Source: Hyperoplus lanceolatus
Taxonomy: Eukaryota; Chordata; Actinopteri; Uranoscopiformes; Ammodytidae
Assembly: GCA_026929865.2 (NCBI GenBank)
Contig: CM049409.1
Span: 7,285,452-7,349,451, forward strand
Direction: 5' to 3'
DNA: 64,000 bases
Under the pieces are notes generated by a model. That model saw only the letters and a program-made list of their open reading frames with translations. It searched no databases and was not told where the DNA came from. Position 1 is the first letter of the stretch. Every line of letters starts with the position of its first letter. This document shows positions 13,826 to 27,655 of this stretch, piece by piece. A program made the translations under genes and the position numbers.

Positions 13826-15179
13826 TTAAGCCTGTGCATTCTTGTTAAGTTAGGTCAACACATCATCCATTAAATGTCCCCCTTCTTAAATAGCCGCAGC
13901 GATAACTGATTTATGTTCTATGGGATAACACGCAGCTGTCTTCTCCACCGATACTTGTCCGGGACAGAAGGAGAGCCCCCGTGTCAGCGTCTTCTCAAGT
14001 TAATTGTAAGTGAGTCCCAACATCAGGCCTTACAGTATGCTGCCCGCCTTCACATGTCAACATACAGAAGTCTACCAGGGTTGACAGTCGCCAAAGCGGC
14101 TTCCAACGACGCTAACGCTAAACCGGCCGTGTACTAGAGAGAGACCCAGGCCGCGACGTGATAGCATAGCACCGCAGACGACAAAAAGCGAAGGGGCTCC
14201 ATATGGCCAGGGAATCACAAGCCTTCAAAAAAAAAGAATGGAACCGTGAAGAGAATCTGCATGACAGCGCCAAGGAGCAAGCAGCATGGAAATGGGATCC
14301 CAGCCAATACAACACTGATTTGGTGCTAAAGCTGTTTATAATAAAAAAAAAAAAACGGAGTGCAAGGGAAGATCAAACTGCTGGAATAACTCAATGTTTA
14401 AAAACAATCTAGAGCAGTGCTTTGTATGTATGTGTGCGTGTATGTGTGTGTGTGTGTTTGGAGTTTTTGTTTTGTTGTCATACATTTCTGGGTCAGAGTT
14501 CTGTGGCTTTTTCTAGAATGATTGGAGGGTTTGAATTGATGTAGGAACCGTTTTAACCACTCATTCATCAAGCGCAGTCCTGTTCCGAGGCATATTTGGA
14601 CAATCTGGAAAACTCTTATTCCTGAGTAAGATAGAAAGCAGGACTTTTTCACTTCCTAACACAAGAGTGCACACAACTGTTGGCAGCCGATTTCCTGTTG
14701 GAACCCTGTGTCTCATTTGTCCCATCCAAGTTTTGTTAAACCGCTGTCATTTCAATTGTTCTGCTGTAGAAAAATTATAATCCACCTGTCAACAATGACA
14801 GGGTGTTGGAAAACTCGGATAATGGATAGTGTAGGACCCTTGAAAATTCCAACCAGGCCCACTTACTGCCAACTAAAACCATTACGGAATGACAATTCTT
14901 TCTCAGTTCATTTGAAAATTGCCCTGAATCACCACTGCCTCTCTGACCATCTAACCACAATCAATTTCCACAGCCAGACCCAGATATGAATGAGAGAGCG
15001 AGAGAAAATGAAATATTGACTTGTTTTGTAAGGGTATTTTTTTTTAAATCTCCTTCCAATGTTGACAACGCCACGAAAACTCCATGCAGCATGCCTAACT
15101 ATTTCACCGTAGTGCAGAAAGTACAGTGCGACTCGAGAGATAGCGGCCCTATATTTAGGGTTACACTGACATTGAATTA

Positions 15180-15400
15180 ATAATTTGATTCATGAGGCCC
15201 TTCCAAGCTATTTCCATAGGTAATCAACCTTAAAAAAGGGAAACAGTAGTGTCCACAATTTAGAGATTAATGTCGTCTTTGGCCAACTTGCTCGCCGGCG
15301 TCCTCAAGCTAATTAAGGGAAAGATAAATCTCCACAGTTTAACATAACAATGAAAGTCAAGTTAAAGACTTAGAACAGGTTCTGCTTTGAAGGGACTATA
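15180..15400. promoter_or_regulatory. Candidate conserved enhancer block
   Basis: Repeat-free sequence with a homeodomain-type core CTAATTAAG (15309-15317), a SOX-type AACAATG (15346-15352) and several other TTAAT/GATAA words in a short span. This is inferred from motif density and texture only. Alignment to other vertebrate lrmda/znf503 loci would be needed to call it conserved. Confidence 0.25.
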
Positions 15401-16479
15401 TTTTGTAAGACAAAAACTAACAACTTAAGAAAAAAAATTATAAAATGGCTTCATTTAAAATCCTATTAAAATGGTAAAAACAACACAGTGTTGAATCCTA
15501 CTGTGACCTCTGTACAGTGATCAGTGCTGTAAGTTCACAGTTAGTTCGGCGCTGTGTAGGATTGGTTTGTGTTCACACTCCCGGCCTAGTACACGCCAAC
15601 CCTGACAAAAGCTGATAGATATCGCTTTGATCTCGGTGCCTCACTAAATCAACACCAGACAAGGTTCACGCAAAGGTCGGCAAAGTCATCTGATCGTCAC
15701 ATTCCAAGAGCAAGTATTTCATGACAGCCAAAGCACTGGTACAGGTTAAGTGTCACCGAAAGTTCACACACGACAATGGAAGATGGACAAACTTAACCTG
15801 CCCCCCTCCCCACGCTCCCCACCCCCCACACCCCATCGCAAAAAAAAAAAAATGGATGGGGCCTGAGCAAATTAAAAGATGCAGAAATGTGTTTCGTTTT
15901 TTCCCCTGTAGTAAGTGGATTTAAAGCTGTTAAACATGTGGCATTTAATTAATTATTTACCAAAGCTATAACAGCAAATTCCGGTTTAAAAATCGTTGAC
16001 TTTTAAATTACAATAATAGAGCACGACAGACAATCGTGCATTTACAGAACAAGACGAAAGGTAGTTTTGTTTTCCGTTGACGTACTTCTGCTCCGTATAT
16101 ACTGTGGAAATAAAAGAGCTAGGCTAAAGCGTGCCTGGGTTTACATCACTTCACACCATTTAAACATACTGTGTACACATTTTCCGGGATTTGATACAGA
16201 GCAGACACAGGGCCAAGCAACAGTAATACAGTCCATGTTCGGATCGCACAAACACAGCGGTTCCCTAGTACTATGCAGGCATTTACACAGGGTCACTGGT
16301 CTTCACAGGAGACCAAACCTATCATAACACAGCTGTGCGCACAGACCTCCTTTGTATTCTGAGAAAAGAAAGGAAGGGAGGGAGGGGGGGTAAAAAGATG
16401 ATCCAATTAAAGTTGTATATCATTCAGCTCTCCTCTGTCAGTGCATATTCCTCTGCCTCTATTAGAAAGCCGGCTCCTC

Positions 16480-16830
16480 CCAGGCAGGGCCTGTGTGTAG
16501 CACTGTAATTACACCTCTTCCTCTGACAACCTGCATGATTGTTTTCCTAACACCGTATTACTTCGTTAGTACTTTCCAGTGCGGCGTTATTTTTAAACTG
16601 TCAGTCTGGCCCCCACGACTCATCCCCCCAATCTGCTCTCGTCTGTTTATCATAACAATCATTAATAACTGTCACTTGCCAACAACCATAGAACAAACTC
16701 ATTGCCTCATTACCATGTTGCAGCGTTTGTTGCGGCGCCGCGCCCGTGTATCGCTCACAACAGGGCCAAGCCAATTACTTTGCCGAAATGGAATCGCATT
16801 AATCAAAACTTAACAAGGTGGCAAATTTAA
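16480..16830. promoter_or_regulatory. Candidate conserved enhancer block
   Basis: Repeat-free block containing CATAACAATCATTAATAACT (16651-16670), GTAATTACAC near 16505 and GCATTAATCAAAAC near 16797. The 106-codon plus-strand frame here has no recognisable domain. The regulatory call is an inference from motif clustering and lack of repeats. Confidence 0.25.
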
Positions 16831-17283
16831 AGATATCACATTGCAAAAGACAGCACAACTAATATGTCACTGTCATGGTTGCCGTGTGGAGGTATGTGGC
16901 GGCGATGCAAGGAAACTAAATATGTATCGTCGTCCCATGCAGAGGTCCATGTGAATTTGTGACCTTTCATGTGAATGGAGAAGTATCACAAGCAGAGTGG
17001 ACTGGACTATATGGAGCAGGCTGCCTCTGAGGACTTCCCTGTCTTTCTACTCTAAGCAAAGAGACATATAGAGGGCTGGAGAGGTGGAGGAGTGTAGGGG
17101 GAGGAGGAGTGAGAGAAAGCAGCATACCGACAGAAGAGTGACACAACAAAAGCGAGTTAAATAAACCTGAATAAAAGAGGGAGGACAGGCGAGTAAACCG
17201 TGGGGGCAGTAGAGGGACAGGAAGAGATTGCAAGAGAAGAAGAGCACACAAGGCAGGCTCTTAAGGACCCAAATAAAGAGTAT

Positions 17284-17581
17284 TTAAAGGTGGAGCCAGC
17301 GCTTCTGGAGAATGTTTGTTGTCAAAATATCTCCTCAAGATCCGTTACCTGTCCATAATGTGCGTACACTGAAAATAAATCTGGTGGTTACAGTGGGACA
17401 TTTGTTTACATAGCCTTTGTGTACACACCAGTTTACAGAGCCTAGGCTGTGCATTAACACAATTTGTTTTAGGGCAAACACAGTACAAATAAGTTGCGGA
17501 TTTTGAGGAGATATTCACCAATTTTGACAAAAAGTAATTTTGGCAACAAGCGTTCTCCAGAATCACTGACTCCACCTTTAA
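17284..17581. mobile_element. MITE, AGGTGGAG family, complete copy
   Basis: TTAA (17284-17287) precedes AGGTGGAGCCAG, and CTGACTCCACCT precedes TTAA (17578-17581). The inverted ends extend to TTCTGGAGAA/TTCTCCAGAA. It is 298 bp long and non-coding. The copy at 12621-12931 is homologous over its length. The TTAA target and AGG start match the other two MITE families in the window. Confidence 0.88.
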
Positions 17582-18794
17582 AGAAAATGAAGGTATAGGA
17601 AAAGAAAGGGAGAGAATGATAGGAGGATGGACAGGGGAGCGGTGAGGTAGAAAGGAGGAGAAGGGAGAGAGGGGGGAAGCGCAGAGCGTGTCTCTGAGAG
17701 CGCCAGCAGGCGGCAGTTCATCATGTCTCCCTTCACAGAGACGTTTTCTTTTACACTTTAAATGATGATACTCATCAATCACGGGCTGACAGCTGCATCA
17801 AGCCAGCTGCAAACATGCAAAGGCCAGCAGTGTGAAACCTGCTGACGCCACCCATCGCCGCATACAGGAGGAATCAGTCAGCCACTCGGCCTCCGCCCAG
17901 GATTTATCTGCTCTCACACAACACACCAGCTTGCTTTTCTCTCCAGTGAAAACCCAGAGTAAATACAATCCATTTGAACCAAAGTACCCTCGCATGGCTT
18001 GGAGGAGTGACATGTAGGCTAACTTACACTGAGCAGGCAATTTGCAAAGCTTTAATATAGACGTATGTAAAACAAATTAATATTATTATCTGTATTTGTA
18101 TTATTATTATTACATTAAGGAAATATACTAGCAGCCACTGGTCCTAATTACATCTGTTCCATATATACTTTAAAAATATGTAGGCGAGTGGAGCACATAT
18201 AATATATATATATATATTTTTTTTTAAATAAGACTGAACTCCAAGGCTTAATTGACCACTGACTGACTAGAGAGGGCATACATCTGGACTGGAGCTCCCC
18301 GGCTGGGACTTTTGCTTTTATTAGAAAAACTACAGTGGCAGGCTTTAACAACCGATGTCACAACACATGGCTACAGCTCACACAGTCACAGTCAGAAGTC
18401 CTGAATGTCAGTAGGATCTCTGTGGGAAATCCCTACAAGGATCCAAGCACATGTTGATAGATGTGATAACGTGATAAAAGAATACATAGGGTCAAATTAC
18501 AACGAGAAGCTAAGGCGATTAATACATTTTTAAAAAGCGTGTAAACCGACTGATTTTTCCCATGAATGATTAGGAACAAGAAAACAGGGCAAACCGTATA
18601 TGCAATTCATCTACATTATGAGTCTATCGCTCACAAAGACACAAAGCGGGCCCTTAGTGCCAGAAGTTATCCTTACAAAGCTCAAACACACTACTGGTCT
18701 TAGATTACTCCCTTTCAGACATCCTTCACTTTCTCCTCCTCCTCCTCCCTTTTATTTAGCATTCTTAGTGACTGCTCATTTATAGCACTTAGAC

Positions 18795-18797
<3 letters not shown>
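17582..18797. other. Unique sequence with 110-bp purine tract
   Basis: 17582-17692 on the plus strand is almost entirely A/G with G runs. A short TA run followed by poly-T lies at 18200-18228. The 145-codon minus-strand frame over 17345-17782 reads through the MITE and the purine tract and is not a credible gene. Confidence 0.4.

Positions 18798-18868
<71 letters not shown>
18798..18868 (+). repeat. (GT)n microsatellite, about 35 units
   Basis: Uninterrupted GT array of 71 bp, followed by imperfect GT/GC steps to about 18885. Confidence 0.97.
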
Positions 18869-18869
<1 letters not shown>

Positions 18870-19681
18870 CTGTGTGCGTGCGTCTATGCATGTGTCTGGG
18901 TTGGTTGAGCTGAACAGAGCAAAGCAGATGGATGTGAATTCAAAGTTTCCTGATCTTTAGCAGAAGTTATGGAGGGTTATCTTTGGCTGTATATCTGGGG
19001 GCCCTGGCAGCTCTCCCCTGGTGATGAAGGATTAAGCAGCACAGCTGTCTCTTCCACAGAATGATGCAGTGCAGTGCTCCCCGACACGACAGCATCACTT
19101 AATCTTAATGTCCGCTCCTCCAGCGCAGACTCACAGGACAAAGCCAATCAGCATCACATGCCACGGGGATGGACCCTGCTGCCTGGCCCGGGAGTCTCTC
19201 ACCCTCACAGGCCGATTAATCAACTTCAGACAGCCTCAGTTCAATCCCGACCACAGCTCTCCCCCTCTTGCTCTGATCTGCTAGTTCACTCTCTCACTCA
19301 TACACACACACTGTCTCTCTCTCCCTCTCTCTCTAACTGATGTATAGAGCAGGGGAGGAATACTATAGCAGGAACACTTATCAGATTGCTGTCCACATTA
19401 TGCATGCCTTTGTGTGACACCGAGAGAGAAAAGGTAGTGAGTAGAGGGAGGGAGTAGAGAGAGGAGAGTAGAGTAGGGAGGTGGAAGGATATTGAATGCT
19501 TACACCTCTTTTCTGTCACAGGCCACCTATTTGTTGGGAGATCCATGAGCTCCAATAAGGGATTAACGAATAATGACTAATGCTCATTTGAACAAATGAC
19601 TTTCTGGGAGGTCCTGAGCGAGGATATTAAACCCGATATGTTATCAAAGCCAAATGAGACATGGCACTTTCCATGTATGTA
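18869..19681. other. Unique sequence with CA/CT-rich patch
   Basis: A CA-then-CT low-complexity patch lies at 19301-19334 and a GA-rich patch at 19440-19480. No exon recognised. Confidence 0.35.
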
Positions 19682-20227
19682 TTAAAGGAATAGTTCAAAC
19701 AAAAATATTTCTTAGTACTCATTCAAGACAGGGCGACAGAAACCATTCCTTAAACTGTGTGTGTATTTCTGAAGAAGAAATTGGCAGAAGTCGTACATCG
19801 CTAGTTAGCTTAGCTCAAATACTGGTAGTCAGTAGGAAGGGTTAGCCTGTCTCGGCCAATAGTCAGAAGTTAAACTTTAAAACATCACTAAAGCTCATGT
19901 GACTTGTTTACTTACCCGTTATGTTGCGCTCTTTTTTTGATTGTCATTTCAGAATCAAATAAATAATGCACGGTTTCCGACAAGCACACAGGATTGTTTA
20001 GTTAGGTTGTAAGTGTATCATCTAACTGGAAACAGAGGCAGGCTAACGCTACCTACTGACTACCAGTATGCGAATAAGCTAAGCTAACTAGCAATGAGCG
20101 ACCTTTGCCCATTTATTGTTCAAAGATGCACACAGAGTTAAAGGAATGGTTCTTCTCACCTAATCTTGAACCCAAGAGTGATGCAACAAGCTATGAATAA
20201 AAAAAAATATTTGAACTATTCCTTTAA
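19682..20227. mobile_element. MITE, AGGAATAGTT family, copy 2 (internally palindromic)
   Basis: TTAA (19682-19685) is followed by AGGAATAGTTCAAA; the right end is TTTGAACTATTCCT followed by TTAA (20224-20227). It is 546 bp. An internal inverted repeat is visible: TACTGGTAGTCAGTAGG (about 19819) is mirrored by CCTACTGACTACCAGTA (about 20051). The element may therefore be a fold-back variant of the shorter copy at 10109. No coding capacity. Confidence 0.88.
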
Positions 20228-21808
20228 CTTCTCCTTTAATACGATAGCTTAACAACCTGGATCCAGATCAGAGGCCTGCATTAAGGCATCTTGCACACAG
20301 ACGAGCCATAGAAAGTGGCTTACACGGCCCATAAGAAAGGAAATCCTATGAGAATCTGCCCTGACATATCAAATGCCATTCATCAAGTCGCCCCAACAAT
20401 TACAGTGCAACCACAAAGACAGACAGGGATATAATATGCATAGCAGAATGATGTTTGGAAAACACACCCGAGTGTGTGTTTATGGCATCCTGCTGAGCCC
20501 TGGTTATGTGCAGATATAGAATATTAGCGCCATAAGTTATTCTCAATTGCAGTCCGTCTCATTACCCACGGGCATTTCCCTGTTTCATGGAATGATGAAG
20601 AGCATTTCGGCTTCAAGTAAAATAGTGGGGTGTATACAGCATTAACACATGCAGGACTCTCAGGCGTCCTATCCGAAAGGCCACCGTGATTTAGGAGAGC
20701 TAATTTAGAGCAATAAGCATTGAACACCACGGAGGCATCGCTGTGCTACTCGTATACAGTATGACCTTGAATAAGTAGTAAACCAACCTAATGGGCTTCT
20801 TTATCCGGAGAATACTCTAATCTTTCTTCCACACAGTACCCACTGCATCTAATATATGTGTGCTTATATGGTGCTTTAATAAAAGAAATAAAAAGGGAGA
20901 TGTTTACATTATTGTATCCATTTCGCCGCTGAACTGCGATTCATAACAGAAATCCACTCTCGGGTTTTGACAATAAAGACTTGTTTTTATAGCAATAGGG
21001 GTTCACGGTCATAAACAAAAGGAATCCATCTTATACGTCATATGATGATGTTACGAAACAACATCTGGTCAGATATACTGCGCATCCTTGGCTTTGGGAT
21101 GATTTCTTTATCTGTCATTTCCAATCTATTTAACAGCGCGGCCTCTTAATCTAATAAGTTATTGAGGAAATATGATATTCACCGAGGCAACGGCGGCCAT
21201 TTACACAATAGTTAAGTTGTTTCTATCTGAGGTAATTGCTGTTGGCAACAACACAGCGAACCGCTCCGGTAGTTTGCGATGGCGTCTAAGAGTGATTTCG
21301 CAGCATTATCGTCCAGGCATTAACGGAAGCCTTCTGGCACAAACGGAGCAGATCCTTTTGGCAGATCCCAATCAGATGATTTCTTTTTTTTTCCACAAGG
21401 AGCTCAATCTGTGAAACAGAGCAAAGAGCAGAACAGGCCTCGGAAAAACAAATCTATTTAACTATGGAACAATCCACTGCCAAACTAGCCATTGCCAATT
21501 TCCTGTGCATTATTACAATTTCATGGAGGGGGGAGATACTTACTTGTGGATTGGAAAGAGGATAGACATAGCAACAGGATGATTGAGGATGTGCTGGTCT
21601 TTACCATAACAAGGTTTTAGGGGTGATCATCCAATGAGAGGGACATGCAGAAGAGATGGGACGGCGGTTGTAATGAGAGTATGACATCACCAACCTTGTG
21701 ATAACTGTGTTCGTCATGGACATTTCTAAAGAGAATAAGCTTTGTCCAGTATGTATTGCTACGTGATGTGGGTTACCCTGCTGGCTCTAAAAAGCCGGAA
21801 CCCCCCAA
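20228..21808. promoter_or_regulatory. Repeat-free 1.5-kb block, enhancer-like
   Basis: No microsatellite, TE or exon recognised over about 1.5 kb, which is unusual for this window. Composition is balanced. Words such as CTTAATCTAATAAG (about 21146) and TAGAATATTAGCGCCATAA (about 20517) resemble transcription-factor-dense conserved elements. Inferred, not demonstrated. Confidence 0.28.
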
Positions 21809-22110
21809 AATGGTAAATGGACTTGTATAGCGCTATATCTCTGTTTATCACAGACCCAAAGCGCTTTACATTGTTTTTTGCACACACATTCACCCAGTCA
21901 CACACACATTCATACACCGATAGCAGCAGCTACCACGCAGGGTATGCTTAGCACTAGGGTGCTAAGCTAACTAAGCTAACTATCGGGAGCAATTCAGGGT
22001 TCAGTGTCTTGCCCAGGGACACTTCGACATGTGGCGGGGAGACGGGGGATCAAACCTCCGACCCTGCACACCAGAGGCGAACTCCCTACCCACTTCGCCA
22101 TTGCCGCCCC
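21809..22110 (-). mobile_element. tRNA-derived SINE, minus strand
   Basis: Read on the minus strand, the head begins near 22110 with GGGGCGGCAATGGCGAAGTG, an A-box-like segment. A B box GGTTTGATCCC follows (complement of 22046-22056). The body contains TGTCCCTGGGCAAGACACTG, a segment also found, slightly diverged, in the SINE at 48561. The 3' end contains GTAAAGCGCTTTGGG and AGCGCTATACAAGTCCATTT, resembling L2-type LINE 3' tails. The element is about 300 bp. A local GCTAAGCTAAC duplication (21959-21979) is a private feature of this copy. Confidence 0.8.
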
Positions 22111-25388
<3,278 letters not shown>

Positions 25389-27299
25389 TCCTGACTTCCT
25401 GTATGACGCAAAGGCATGTGTGTGTCGTGGCAAATGTGTGAGTGCGTTTGCTGTGACTGGGACCAGACTGATGAGGCTTTAGTATATCTGTCAGGCCCGG
25501 TTTGGGGATTGGAGGAGTAGGCGTGCGGGAGCCGGTGGCCATACATCTCTATTACACTAGATGGTCACCACAGTGGCCAGCTGTTTATTCTCATTAAGTC
25601 ACACGTTGGCCGTCCAAAAAGACTCTCTACAGCCTCGCACTCAGAGCCAAGTCCTTTGCGGTTCCAGTTCAAACCAGTCCATAACAGATGCAGACACATT
25701 TGAAGTGGCTTTCTTTTCTTTCTTTTTTTACTGTTTAGTCAATGCGTATTTTAGTATATTGGAAAAAACCTGTACTGCATAGGCTGACAAAATACCCACA
25801 AAGGCACACAGAGCAGAAAGTATATCGGCAAAAATCAATACAGACGATCAATTCCACCTTACAGCCACTCAATAATTCCCTGTCCCCCCGCTCGGTGAAG
25901 AATCACAGGTTATTTTGGATATAATATCCATTTTCTACCTCACAACAATGGTTGTCCGTCGTCGTGTTGCTGGTAAAATGCATAGCATGTGACAGTGAGG
26001 CAGAGGTATAAGCAGAGAGCTCCTCTGTCTCTTTGGTGTGGGGATATGAGAGAGAGAGAAAAAAAGGAGGCTGCTTTTTTCATTGCCGCGCAGGCAGCAC
26101 AGACAAGGCTGCAGTGAGAAAAGCTAATGGCTATGATTAATGACAAAGGGCCAGAGGAGAGCCGGGACACAGACGCTACATATATCATCCTCTCCCATCA
26201 GTCAGTGCACCTCCCAGGACCCTCTCGGTAGGAGGGGGGAGGGAGAGAGAGAATGGGGGGAGGTGGAAGTGAGAGTGAGAAAGAGAGAGAATAGGCAAGA
26301 GAGAGAGAGAGTTATCTACTCCCCAGTCCTTTCCACACAGGAATTGCTTTCTCTTTCTTCTTGGGGGAAAGTGAAAAAAAAAAGTGACAAAGAGGTGATA
26401 AGGTGAACAAGAAAATGGCGTGTAAAATAACTGGGAGATATTCTGTGTGTGAGAGAGGGAGAGAGAGGCAGTCTGTGATCGTTCCTGATTTCAGGCAACT
26501 TGACTCTTCGCATGCCGAAGCCACATTTCCAAGGTCTTATCTGCCATATGGTCTGCCCTGTTCCGATGATTTATTAGGTGAGGAAAAGCGCACTGATAAA
26601 TTTTACTGTGTTTCCCCCCGCATAGGCAACCCGTGGTGTCAATAACAAAACTCAGGCGTCTTTAATGAAAACTTTTTAGTACTGAAAGGGTAACCATCTA
26701 TTTATGAGTCACTATAATATTACACCGGCAAAAATAAATTATCTGTGCTTCTCACGCACCCTACCAAAAAAAAAAGAAGGCCTGAATTGGAGCAAGAGGG
26801 GGGAGAGAGCACAGATCATATCCATATGTCAGCAGCTCCAAAGCGCCCTGAATTTAACATGGTGCTGGGTGTATTTCTGCTTAATTGAAGCATTCAGCTG
26901 TTTACGGCTCACACAAAAACAGCAAGGGTTTATTTATGGCCAATTATAGAGTGGTGTTTTGAGTGAAGGAGGCCCATTATGGATTACAGCCCCTTTTGAT
27001 TCTAATTAGTCACTGTGTTCAGTTTTTTTGGTTTACATGCCTGATTTACTGGAGGGGGTAGGGATGGGGGGGGGGCATTGAGGGAGTTAGAATTAATTTC
27101 CTATTAAACAACATATGCCCATTACTAAATCAGACCAAAGCTTGCTGAGAAACAAGCCCATGAAAAACAATAAGTGTGGCACAACCTGTTCAAGTGCCGC
27201 AGTGTTTACCTCTCAACCTTTTTTATGTGCAGAAAAGAAAAAATTAAAAGTCAGGGCCGTGTGAACAACACAAATCTGGCTCTGTACTGTTCTGATCAA
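25389..27299. other. Gene-free stretch, GA-rich patches, enhancer-like at 26520-27010
   Basis: GA-rich patches lie at 26047-26070, 26233-26312 and 26448-26470. The part at 26520-27010 is otherwise repeat-free and carries TTAATTGAAG (26881) and TTTATTTATGGCCAATTA (about 26929). A G-rich run lies at 27053-27076. No exon recognised. Confidence 0.3.
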
Positions 27300-27655
27300 A
27301 GTTAGTTTAATTCAGAGTACAATTTAATATTATTTTAACAATCGCTTATATATTTTAAAATCATGGATTTCATTGTATTATATCCTAATGAGACCATATC
27401 AGAAATATTTTGGAGTAATGATGATGTTAGGATGGAATGTTTGTTTACCTTTAATGTTTATAAGTTAGCCTCTTTTGTTTCTAAAGCCTGGATGAAACGT
27501 CAGGATGGTTTATATCGTTAATGTTAGTATTGTTTAGCATCTACTTTTGGTTTTTGGTCTGTCTGTGTTTTATAATGGTGTCTTGTAAGCCCTTGTGGGC
27601 TGGGCATGCTAATGCATGACACAATAATAAAATATTCAAATCAAATCAAATCAGA
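27300..27655 (+). mobile_element. LINE-like 3' end with AATCAA tail repeat
   Basis: The segment ends in GTAAGCCCTTGTGGGCTGGG, then ATGACACAATAATAAAATAT and a short tail of CAAAT units (about 27634-27650). This arrangement resembles 3' untranslated ends of fish L1-type retroposons. No reverse transcriptase coding is present, so it would be a 5'-truncated insert. The left boundary is uncertain. Confidence 0.5.

Larger units (their letters stand above)
13824..17283. other. Gene-free stretch with enhancer-like blocks
   Basis: Holds a GT-rich patch at 14423-14459, poly-A at 14342-14354 and a C/A-rich patch at 15800-15852. Two repeat-free blocks are listed separately (15180-15400 and 16480-16830). 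A purine-rich run lies at 16364-16390 and another at 17060-17130. No exon recognised. Confidence 0.35.

Noticed and set aside
17345-17782. 145-codon minus-strand frame
   Set aside because: It spans a MITE end and a purine tract, so it is a composite of non-coding sequence.
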